DNA of 5,859 nucleotides from CAZJYT01 sp964550325 (lineage in GTDB: Bacteria; Patescibacteriota; Minisyncoccia; Minisyncoccales; CAZJYT01), in assembly GCA_964550325.1 (NCBI GenBank), contig CAZJYT010000049.1, forward strand, positions 1 to 5,859, written 5' to 3'. Position 1 is the first letter of the stretch, and every line of letters starts with the position of its first letter. Under the pieces are notes generated by a model. That model was not told the DNA's origin and did no database searches. It saw nothing but the letters and a program-made list of their open reading frames with translations. Below are positions 1-4,916 of this stretch, one piece after another. The position numbers and the translations under genes are program-made.

Positions 1-426
1 GTAGAAGAAATTAAGGAAAAGAAAAATAAAGAAAAGAATAAATATAAAAGAAATGTAATAAAAACTGAACTTAAAAAATTAAAAAATGAATTAAATTTAC
101 TGAAGAAACATTTAAAAGATTTAAAAAGCGGGAAGCGTGAGCCAGCTACCCAACAACCTGTTAATCTGGGGAAGAAACAGGTGAGGGGCAAGCTTTCGGG
201 CTTGCTAAAAAGCTGGCGAGTGCTTTCCGCAGCCCTTACTGTCCCTTATCTTGAGAAGTTCTTACAAGTTAATGGAACTTGTAGGGACTTCTCTCCCCTA
301 AAAAAACTTTTAATTAAAGGGGATTGGATAAGGGCAGTAAGTAGGTTAGTCCCTGACTCGGGGCAGGGACGAAATTTTTATAAATTTGGTAAACAATTGA
401 ATATTTTTGAAAAGCTGGTAAGCTGA
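1..426 (+). CDS. C-terminal part of a Lys/Glu/Asn-rich protein, start outside the window; identity unknown, TnpB/Cas12f-like by context only
   Basis: The frame is open from base 1 to a TGA at 424-426, so 141 codons are present and the start lies upstream. Residues 1-43 are very rich in Lys, Glu and Asn and look like a charged helix or coiled coil. They are followed by GKREPATQQPVNLGKK (about residues 44-59) and a basic tail. From about codon 42 the DNA coincides with the folded element at 125-372, and codon use shifts from A-rich to GC-richer. The later codons may therefore be open only because an RNA gene lacks stops in this frame, or a real protein tail may overlap an RNA, as tnpB genes overlap their omega RNA. 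No RuvC or zinc-finger motif is visible here because the catalytic part would lie upstream. The TnpB/Cas12f suggestion rests on the neighbouring RNA and array, not on the protein sequence. A shorter frame from GTG at 181 exists but has no ribosome-binding site. Confidence 0.45.
   Translation, partial: VEEIKEKKNKEKNKYKRNVIKTELKKLKNELNLLKKHLKDLKSGKREPATQQPVNLGKKQVRGKLSGLLKSWRVLSAALTVPYLEKFLQVNGTCRDFSPLKKLLIKGDWIRAVSRLVPDSGQGRNFYKFGKQLNIFEKLVS
125..372 (+). ncRNA. Compact multi-stem structured RNA, candidate tracrRNA/omega-RNA-like scaffold
   Basis: The stretch is clearly GC-richer than its surroundings and folds almost completely by eye. GCGGGAAGC (128-136) pairs with GCTTTCCGC (222-230). Inside it, GCCAGCT (141-147) pairs with AGCTGGC (211-217). 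Two hairpins sit within that stem: ACCTGTT/AACAGGT (156-162/176-182) and GCAAGC/GCTTGC (188-193/200-205). A second domain is closed by a 15-bp stem, 235-250 with 327-341, with only T242 bulged. It encloses GAGAAGT/ACTTCTC (253-259/287-293), ACAAGTT/AACTTGT (264-270/276-282) and CCCCT/AGGGG (295-299/318-322). A final hairpin, GTCCCTG/CAGGGAC (349-355/364-370), shows CTCGGGG in its loop. That loop is complementary to the 3' end of the downstream array repeats. Position between a protein tail and a repeat array fits a guide-RNA scaffold. No known family was recognised. The same stems would also form on the opposite strand, and the + orientation is chosen from the array and the open frame. Confidence 0.7.
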
Positions 427-483
427 CGCAAAAATTTAAAATTTGATCTTTGAAAATTAGAAAATTTTTGAAATTTGAAAACG
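427..483 (+). other. AT-rich leader-like segment before the array
   Basis: These 57 bases are almost only A and T and precede the first repeat. They contain TTTGATCTTTGAAAATT (about 442-458) and GAAAATTTTTGAAATTTG (about 461-478). Both resemble the middle of the array repeat, so they may be decayed repeats or chance similarity in AT-rich DNA. No convincing promoter is seen. Confidence 0.3.
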
Positions 484-901
484 GTTTGAGAAGATTTTTG
501 AATTTCCCTGAGATTGCGTTGTCGTATTCTTTTTCATATACAACTTTTACAACTTTGTTTGAGAAGATTTTTGAATTTCCCTGAGAGGGTAATTCTGCCT
601 CTTTCTTTTCCTTTAAAATCTGTTTGAGAAGATTTTTGAATTTCCCTGAGATCGCTTCTTTGCCTTTTCATATTTCCATTTTAATTGTTTGAGAAGATTT
701 TTGAATTTCCCTGAGCAAAACTTCGATAGCCTCATTATACTCTTTTTCGTGTTTGAGAAGATCTTTGAATTTCCCCGAGCAGCAACTTTAGCTTCTTCAC
801 TCTCCACAACTACCTTGTTGAGAAAGATCTTTGAGCTTCCCCGAGGAAGATTTTTACCTCCTCAAAAACAGAGTTGAAGAAAATCTTTGAGCTTCCCCGA
901 G
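484..901 (+). CRISPR. CRISPR-like array, 7 repeats of 29 nt and 6 spacers
   Basis: Repeats lie at 484-512, 557-585, 622-650, 687-715, 751-779, 817-845 and 873-901. Each is 29 nt. They begin GTTTGAGAAG and end TTTCCCTGAG in the first four copies, which are identical. Copy 5 differs at two positions, giving a CCCCGAG end. Copies 6 and 7 begin GTTGA and diverge further. Spacers are unique, with lengths 44, 36, 36, 35, 37 and 27 nt. Repeat decay at the right end is the usual sign of the trailer end, so the leader and transcription start should be on the left, next to the structured RNA. No cas1, cas2 or recognisable effector is in the window. The unit of about 65 nt is not a multiple of three, and the between-repeat sequences are unrelated as DNA, which argues against a repetitive coding sequence. 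The array could instead be a non-CRISPR tandem repeat with variable inserts. Confidence 0.7.
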
Positions 902-922
902 TAGCTTGCACTTCTTCTTAAA

Positions 923-1249
923 GTCACTCACACTATCAAGTTCGCTAAATAAAAATGTTGCTTTAACCCCTCCAGCTTACTTATGGCTTGTGTTATTACA
1001 TACCTTAACTTCACTTCTTTTTGATGTTACTATCTATAAGTAGTTCACTTTTAACCTTTGGTTCTTCCCACTTCCAGTTGCGTTCGCTAATCACTTCCTG
1101 TTGCTCATGGGACATAGCTCGCTTCCCCTGGAGGTTGCTTTCCCGCTATAGCTTACTTTATTTTAAATTTAGCTTACTCCCTTCTTGTGTTGCTTGAGGC
1201 GAACAGTTCGCTTTGCCCTCTTTTTGTTGCTCTCTTTATCAAGCTCACT
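923..1249. repeat. Periodic two-box array: GTTGCT - 10 variable bases - AGYTYRCT, seven units
   Basis: Paired boxes occur at 923-946, 957-981, 1026-1049, 1100-1123, 1134-1157, 1189-1212 and 1226-1249. Each pair is GTTGCT (GTCACT and GTTACT in two units) followed by AGYTYRCT. The gap is exactly 10 variable bases in six units and 11 in the second. Extra single boxes lie at 1077-1088 (GTTGCG merging into GTTCGCT) and 1171-1178 (AGCTTACT). Units are usually joined by another 10-13 bases, and two joins are longer. The region is GC-richer than the genes, contains no supported ORF on either strand, and starts directly after the last recognisable 29-nt repeat. Repeats 6 and 7 of that array have the same geometry (GTTGAG or GTTGAA, 10-11 bases, AGCTTCC), so this may be an older or specialised extension of it. 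Function is unknown. Confidence 0.6.
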
Positions 1250-1278
1250 TTTACTCCGCGGTTCTTTGCCGAAAAAGT

Positions 1279-1554
1279 TTATTTTACAAACTCTTCTATT
1301 TTTCCTTCCTTTGTTTCTATAATTTCAATTTCAAACTCATTTTCTAACCATTTTTGAGCTTCTTCTTCTTTTTCAAAAGACTTGGTTATAAAAATATCTT
1401 CAAATTTAAGAATTGCAACATAAATATTTTTACCATCTATCTGTCTTTCTCTAATGCCAACTGAGGAAATACAAAATGGTTCCACATATATTCCTTTTAC
1501 AAGTTTTTTTAATATTCCTTTTACTGGTTTGGTTTTAAATTGATAGATCTTCAT
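1279..1554 (-). CDS. Small unknown protein, 91 aa, last gene of the replication block
   Basis: The product is a 91-residue protein starting MKIYQFKTK. The frame can be extended 8 codons to a TTG at 1578, but that start has no ribosome-binding site. ATG at 1554, just after the purine-rich AAAGAAGA, is preferred. It overlaps the end of the upstream 79-aa gene by 20 bases, which suggests translational coupling. The first half has alternating hydrophobic residues suggesting beta strands (GKNIYVAILKFEDIFITKSF). The C-terminal third is an acidic helix (EKEEEAQKWLENEFEIEII). No membrane segment, signal peptide or metal site is visible, and the family was not recognised. Its place after a HTH protein and a helicase suggests a replicon-maintenance accessory, but nothing in the sequence proves that. 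Confidence 0.65.
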   Translation of the reverse strand: MKIYQFKTKPVKGILKKLVKGIYVEPFCISSVGIRERQIDGKNIYVAILKFEDIFITKSFEKEEEAQKWLENEFEIEIIETKEGKIEEFVK

Positions 1555-1774
1555 TCTTCTTTTTTGTCCAAATCTCAAGAAATGCGCTTAATTTTGTAAT
1601 ATCTATCAATCTATTAAGCAAAAATTCTACAGCATAAAGTCTTTCATTTTCATTATTAATTTGAAGTTTTTGGATCACCTTTTCAAATTTAACAGCAATT
1701 TGTTTTATTTCTGGTTCAATTTCTTTTGCTAATTCATTTTCTAATTTTTTTAAAATTTTTACACACTTTTCCAT
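1535..1774 (-). CDS. Small helical protein of unknown function, 79 aa
   Basis: The product starts MEKCVKILKKLENELAKEIE and is almost entirely predicted helix. Heptad-like hydrophobic spacing runs through residues 1-60, so a helical bundle or short coiled coil is likely. Translation is well supported: AAGGAG at 1787-1782 lies 7 bases before the ATG and overlaps the stop codon of the helicase gene (TAAGGAG), so the two are one operon and probably translated in proportion. The 3' end overlaps the next small gene. No catalytic motif or known family was recognised. A helicase partner or a replicon copy-control protein is conceivable from position only. Confidence 0.75.
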   Translation of the reverse strand: MEKCVKILKKLENELAKEIEPEIKQIAVKFEKVIQKLQINNENERLYAVEFLLNRLIDITKLSAFLEIWTKKKNEDLSI

Positions 1775-1781
1775 TTTTATT

Positions 1782-1787
1782 CTCCTT
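1782..1787 (-). promoter_or_regulatory. Shine-Dalgarno AAGGAG for the 79-aa gene, overlapping the helicase stop
   Basis: On the minus strand the helicase stop TAA and the ribosome-binding site share bases (TAAGGAG), followed by a 7-base spacer and ATG. This is an optimal bacterial site and fixes the start at 1774. Confidence 0.8.
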
Positions 1788-3270
1788 AAAATGGAATTTT
1801 GTCATCATCATCTGTAATTTCACCATTTTCAAAACTATCAATATTTTCTATATCTTTTTTCTTTTTAAACTTACCTTTTTCAATTTTAACTAAAATTTCT
1901 TTACCAACCATTTCATTTAAAACTTTAGAAACATATTTGCCATCTAAGTCATAATATCCCGCAATTTCTTTAGGCGTAATTACATCTCTACCTTTTTCTT
2001 CTATATATTCAAGAATCAATTCTTCTACTTTTTTAATTTTAGCTTTTTCATCATTAATTTGTAACAATTTTATTTCACATCTTTTTTCATTATTTTCTTC
2101 TTCCTCTTCAAAAACTATTTCAAATTCATAACTAAATCTTTTTAATCCTAAGTTGTCTTTAACTGATTTAATTTCAACAACAAAACCATTTTTAACCTGT
2201 CTTATTTGTTTTAATCCCCATACAACACGGGGAATAGCTAAATGGTGAATTGTTCCTCTTGGTAAATTAGCCTCATCTCTTAAATCCTGTTTGCTTGGAT
2301 GCATAATTAACATAACTCCTATTCCTTTTGAAATAAAAGTTTCTCTTATAAAAGAGTAAATCAAATGTGTTTTATCTACTGAAGAAAAAGAAAGAAATGC
2401 AGAGGTTACTGAATCTATTACAACAAATTTAGGATTAAAAACTGAAAGAACCCTTCTTATTGTTTTTCTATTAATTTTTTTAGTTATATCTCCTGTTAAA
2501 AATTGAATATAAAAATCCTTTACATTTTCAACTCCAACTAATTCAGCTTCCATTTTAATCCAGTTTTTAATTTCTTCTTTTTTTTCTAAAACTTCTGTTA
2601 TATTTCCTTCAAATCCAAAATATACTACATTACAAGGCTCTATATAAAATTTATTTATTACTGAGAATAAACGATCTTTTTGGTGGAGAATAAGAGGTAT
2701 ATTATTTTGAAGTCTATAAAGCATAGATAATACCCAAAGTGTTTTACCTTCACCCATTGGAGAAACTAAAATGCTTTCGCCAGCTTTAAAGAAAAATGGT
2801 TCATATAAAAATTTAGATTGAGTGGGTCTATTTAATTCTTCTATATGTTTATTTTCTATTTCTTCATAAAGTTCATTTAATAAGATTGAAATTGAAAAAT
2901 TTTCATTAGAAATACCTAATTTATTAGCTACTTCTTTATCAAATTTATATCTTGATTGTAAACTTTCATAATCTAATAAAAAATCAGTAACAACATTTTC
3001 TAATGTAAGATATGTTGAACTTGGATTAGCTATAATTTCATTTATAGTAATAAAACCACAAAGTCTTTCTAAATTTTTTCCTGTATATTCAATTTCTAAA
3101 TATTTTTCCCCTAAAGGAACTCCATTTTCATCTTTTTCTCTTAAAATTGCATCAAAGAAAAAATAATCAAATTCAAAATATGGTTTTTTAATTTCTCTTT
3201 TATAATAATTTTGAGGAACAATTTCTAATTCAAAATTTCTATATTTAACTTTTAATTTTTTCTCAATCAT
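1786..3270 (-). CDS. RecA-fold (RepA/AAA_25-like) replicative helicase or ATPase with winged-helix region and SSB-like C-terminal tail
   Basis: The 494-residue protein has a P-loop SPMGEGKT at 170-177 (Walker A) and FVVIDS at 282-287 (Walker B). A strand ending LIMHPSK (321-327) and the segment PRGTIHHLAIPRVVWGLKQ (337-355) match the order of motifs in hexameric RecA-type ATPases such as plasmid RepA helicases. Residues 1-150 precede the ATPase and were not recognised; they could be a DNA-binding or primase-recruiting part. Residues about 412-470 look like a winged helix (TPKEIAGYYDLDGKYVSKVLNEMVGKEILVK). An acidic linker then leads to the end, EITDDDDKIPF, which closely resembles the C-terminal peptide of bacterial SSB. 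The ATG overlaps the stop of the upstream HTH gene by 8 bases (ATGATTGA), and no strong ribosome-binding site is present, so translation is probably coupled. Likely role: unwinding at the adjacent candidate origin. A DNA-repair or recombination ATPase is the alternative. Confidence 0.8.
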   Translation of the reverse strand: MIEKKLKVKYRNFELEIVPQNYYKREIKKPYFEFDYFFFDAILREKDENGVPLGEKYLEIEYTGKNLERLCGFITINEIIANPSSTYLTLENVVTDFLLDYESLQSRYKFDKEVANKLGISNENFSISILLNELYEEIENKHIEELNRPTQSKFLYEPFFFKAGESILVSPMGEGKTLWVLSMLYRLQNNIPLILHQKDRLFSVINKFYIEPCNVVYFGFEGNITEVLEKKEEIKNWIKMEAELVGVENVKDFYIQFLTGDITKKINRKTIRRVLSVFNPKFVVIDSVTSAFLSFSSVDKTHLIYSFIRETFISKGIGVMLIMHPSKQDLRDEANLPRGTIHHLAIPRVVWGLKQIRQVKNGFVVEIKSVKDNLGLKRFSYEFEIVFEEEEENNEKRCEIKLLQINDEKAKIKKVEELILEYIEEKGRDVITPKEIAGYYDLDGKYVSKVLNEMVGKEILVKIEKGKFKKKKDIENIDSFENGEITDDDDKIPF

Positions 3271-3781
3271 TTTTTAAAGTTTCTTCCCAAATCGAAAGAA
3301 AATTTTGATAATCTTCATCTGTTTTAAAAAATTTTCTTCTAACTTCCCAAGCAGGAATAAGATATTTCTTTTTTTTGCTATTAGGAACATGTATTTCAAT
3401 TGCTTTCAATTTATTTTCTTTTATTAATCTTATGATTGTATTAACAGAAACATTTAAAAATCTTGCAATTTCTATTGTTTTTAAAAATAAAGTCTTATTT
3501 TTATCCTTTTGATCATAAATTTTTTTAAGTTCTTCAAGAAAAATTTTATAATCTTTTTCTGATAATAATTTTTTAAAAGCCCAAATAGGAACTGCATATA
3601 TAAATTTATCAAGATTAGGACTAAAGCGTTTAGCTCCTAAAATTACACGGGATTCTATTAATTTTTTTGAAGTTTCTGGTGAAATTCCTAAAATTTGTGA
3701 AAACTCATTTAAAGTAAAAAAATGTTTTTTTATTCCTTTATTTTCAAGCTCTTCTAAAATTTGTCTTATTTCTCTTATCAT
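3263..3781 (-). CDS. Protein with two tandem HTH (excisionase/MerR-like) domains, candidate origin-binding protein or repressor
   Basis: The 172-residue protein is an internal duplication. Copy 1 (about 21-88) contains LNEFSQILGISPETSKKLIES, then IYAVPIWAFKKLLSEKDYKIFL. Copy 2 (about 98-168) contains TIEIARFLNVSVNTIIRLIKE, then YLIPAWEVRRKFFKTDEDYQNFL. Each half has a helix-turn-helix of the excisionase/MerR type followed by a matching P-x-W / DY-x-x-FL block. A Lys-rich stretch joins the halves. It starts at ATG 3781, only a few bases after a predicted transcription start, so the mRNA would be leaderless. It overlaps the helicase gene by 8 bases. The box array at 3886-4300 lies just upstream. 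Inference: it binds the phased boxes, serving as origin-binding initiator and autoregulator. A plain transcriptional repressor or an excisionase-like factor are alternatives. Confidence 0.75.
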   Translation of the reverse strand: MIREIRQILEELENKGIKKHFFTLNEFSQILGISPETSKKLIESRVILGAKRFSPNLDKFIYAVPIWAFKKLLSEKDYKIFLEELKKIYDQKDKNKTLFLKTIEIARFLNVSVNTIIRLIKENKLKAIEIHVPNSKKKKYLIPAWEVRRKFFKTDEDYQNFLSIWEETLKND

Positions 3782-3790
3782 TGTTTTAAA

Positions 3791-3818
3791 ATTATAACAT
3801 ATTTTTTCTCAATGTCAA
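3791..3818 (-). promoter_or_regulatory. Consensus sigma-70-type promoter of the HTH-helicase operon
   Basis: On the minus strand TTGACA (3818-3813) and TATAAT (3796-3791) are both perfect consensus hexamers with a 16-bp spacer. The expected start of transcription, 6-7 bases after the -10 box, is at about 3784-3785, only 3-4 bases before the ATG at 3781. The box array lies immediately upstream, so a protein bound there could regulate this promoter. Confidence 0.8.
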
Positions 3819-3885
3819 GATTTAAATTTGAAATAATTAAAACTATTGAAAAATAATTAAAAAATTGAAAATAATACGAAAATTT

Positions 3886-4300
3886 CATAATATGAAAAAA
3901 TGTAATAATATGAAGAAGCATGTTAGCAATTACGAAAATCAGTGCGAAAACCATTACGAAAACAAGGTGAAATAAGGGTGAAATGAAGGTGAAAACCTTT
4001 AAATAATATAAAAAAATGCAATAATATGAAAAAATGCAATAATATGAAGAAGCATAATAGCAATCACGAAAACTTCTACGAAAACCACTACGAAAAGTGG
4101 GTGAAAAGAGGGTGAAATAAAGGTGAAAAGAAAGCGAAATAGAGGTGAATGATTTAATAATATGAAAACTTTTTAAAAAATTACGAAAACCACTACGAAA
4201 AGTGGGTGAAATCTGGGTGAAATCTGGGTGAAATGGAGGTGAAAAATTACGAAAAATCTTATTTAGAAGAAACATAGCTTTTCGTAATTTTTTTTCACCT
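3886..4300 (+). repeat. Iteron-like phased repeat region, candidate replication origin
   Basis: Three modules are visible. Each begins with 18-bp-spaced copies of AATAATATGAA (3886 and 3904; 4002, 4020 and 4038; 4156). GAAA boxes then recur every 11-12 bp. In module 1 the boxes start at 3934, 3946, 3958, 3969, 3980 and 3991. In module 2 they start at 4068, 4080, 4092, 4103, 4114, 4125, 4136 and 4147. In module 3 they start at 4185, 4197, 4208, 4219, 4230, 4241 and 4251. The first two or three boxes in each module are mostly ACGAAAA, and the following ones are mostly GGTGAAA. This helical phasing would put all sites, and short A-tracts, on one DNA face. A 165-codon frame on the minus strand spans it, but its product is low-complexity and it is rejected as a gene. 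Location beside HTH and helicase genes fits an origin; operator function is also likely. Confidence 0.7.
4237..4300. repeat. Long inverted repeat of the two box types
   Basis: The left arm AGGTGAAAAATTACGAAAA (4237-4255) is repeated in inverse orientation at 4279-4300. That arm is three bases longer because of an extended A/T run, and the loop is 23 bases. It joins one GGTGAAA box and one ACGAAAA box on each arm. No T-tract follows on either strand, so it is not a typical intrinsic terminator. A dimer-binding site or cruciform at the origin is more likely. Confidence 0.6.
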
Positions 4301-4408
4301 TCTTATTTATATTTTATTAGAACAATGATAATAATTTTTTTATACACTATATATATAGATATAGAGAAAGAAAAAAAATACGCTATATATCTACGAAAAA
4401 ACACGAAA
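4301..4408. other. AT-rich palindromic block, possible unwinding element
   Basis: This stretch is nearly all A/T and holds the perfect palindrome CTATATATATAG (4347-4358), a GATATAG copy beside it and CGCTATATATC near 4381. Two further ACGAAA boxes occur at 4393-4408. It lies between the upstream gene block and the box array, as a DNA-unwinding element would. Part of it may instead act as a weak terminator for the upstream block. No gene is seen in it. Confidence 0.4.
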
Positions 4409-4675
4409 TCAAACTTCACTTGTCAAATTTTCCAATTTCTTAAAAACCTCTTCTTTAGTTTTTTGAAAAATTTCTTTTAATTCTTTTTCTGCTTCTTCAT
4501 TAATTTCTAATAATTCTCCATTTCTTAAAAAATATTTACTTTCAAGTTTTTTAAAAACTTTTTTGTAAAATTCATAGTAATTTTGATTCAAATTTTCAAA
4601 AGTTTCAAAGCAGTTAAGAAATTCAAGAATTGTTTTAAGAACTGCTGTTAGATGGATTAACTCGCAAACTTCCAT
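4409..4675 (-). CDS. Small helical protein of unknown function, 88 aa
   Basis: The protein starts MEVCELIHLTAVLKTILEF and is predicted mainly helical. A hydrophobic first helix is followed by a charged Lys/Glu-rich second half (EEAEKELKEIFQKTKEEVFKKLENL) that may form a coiled coil. The start is firm: AAAGGAGG at 4688-4681 lies 5 bases before the ATG. It overlaps the end of the preceding 92-aa gene by 41 bases in another frame. The first 18 residues are only moderately hydrophobic and contain Glu, so this is not a clear signal peptide. It is the last gene before the candidate origin region. The family was not recognised. Confidence 0.7.
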   Translation of the reverse strand: MEVCELIHLTAVLKTILEFLNCFETFENLNQNYYEFYKKVFKKLESKYFLRNGELLEINEEAEKELKEIFQKTKEEVFKKLENLTSEV

Positions 4676-4913
4676 CCTTACCTCCTTTTCTTTTAACTAT
4701 CACTTTCATTTTAGAATCAGGAAAGGCTTTTCTTATTAACAAAACTTGAGGTAAGTGCTCTTTTTTGATTTTTACTAATTCATAAGCCTCACTTACAACA
4801 AAAACAGGTTCATTTGCTTTAAAAATATGTGTATATTTATCAGGAATAAGCCAAAAGGAACCAGCTGAACATTCAAGTTTTACTGCTACTTCTGGGAATT
4901 CTTTTTTATTCAT
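4635..4913 (-). CDS. Small unknown protein, 92 aa, probably beta-rich
   Basis: The protein starts MNKKEFPEVAVKLECSAGSFW. It alternates hydrophobic and polar residues in several stretches (GSFWLIP, EPVFVVSEAYELVKIK, QVLLIRKAF, KMKVIVKRKG), suggesting a small beta-sheet fold. It ends in a Ser/Asn-rich tail where it overlaps the next gene. The ATG at 4913 is 3 bases after the stop of the PAPS-reductase-like gene and has no clear ribosome-binding site, so it is probably translated by coupling. A single Cys and no metal-binding pattern are visible. No family was recognised. The arrangement with the upstream enzyme suggests a shared operon and perhaps a shared process. Confidence 0.65.
   Translation of the reverse strand: MNKKEFPEVAVKLECSAGSFWLIPDKYTHIFKANEPVFVVSEAYELVKIKKEHLPQVLLIRKAFPDSKMKVIVKRKGGKDGSLRVNPSNSSS
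4681..4688 (-). promoter_or_regulatory. Strong Shine-Dalgarno AAAGGAGG for the 88-aa gene
   Basis: The site lies 5 bases upstream of ATG 4675 and inside the coding sequence of the preceding gene. It supports independent initiation despite the 41-base overlap. Confidence 0.8.
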
Positions 4914-4916
4914 AAA

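Noticed and set aside
181..426. Independent 81-codon gene starting at GTG 181
   Set aside because: The start sits in an RNA stem with no ribosome-binding site; the same frame is open back to the window edge.
689..877. 62-codon plus-strand frame in the array
   Set aside because: It is made of array repeats and spacers, starts inside a repeat and has no ribosome-binding site.
902..1260. tRNA or other classical RNA gene in the GC-richer stretch
   Set aside because: No cloverleaf, T-arm motif or acceptor pairing could be found; the composition is explained by the box array.
1255..1278. Intrinsic terminator after the small-protein gene (CGG-loop-CCG near 1257-1275)
   Set aside because: The stem is only about 3 bp and no T-tract follows on the minus strand.
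1555..1578. Upstream TTG start for the 91-aa gene
   Set aside because: It has no ribosome-binding site and the overlap with the preceding gene would be longer; ATG 1554 follows a purine-rich stretch.
3865..3892. Plus-strand promoter (TTGAAA and CATAAT) in the origin region
   Set aside because: Imperfect hexamers in very AT-rich repeats, with no plus-strand gene downstream.
3778..4275. 165-codon minus-strand frame across the box array
   Set aside because: Its product is a low-complexity translation of the repeats (FSPPFHPDF, SPTFRSGF), it lacks a ribosome-binding site, and it covers the promoter of the HTH gene.
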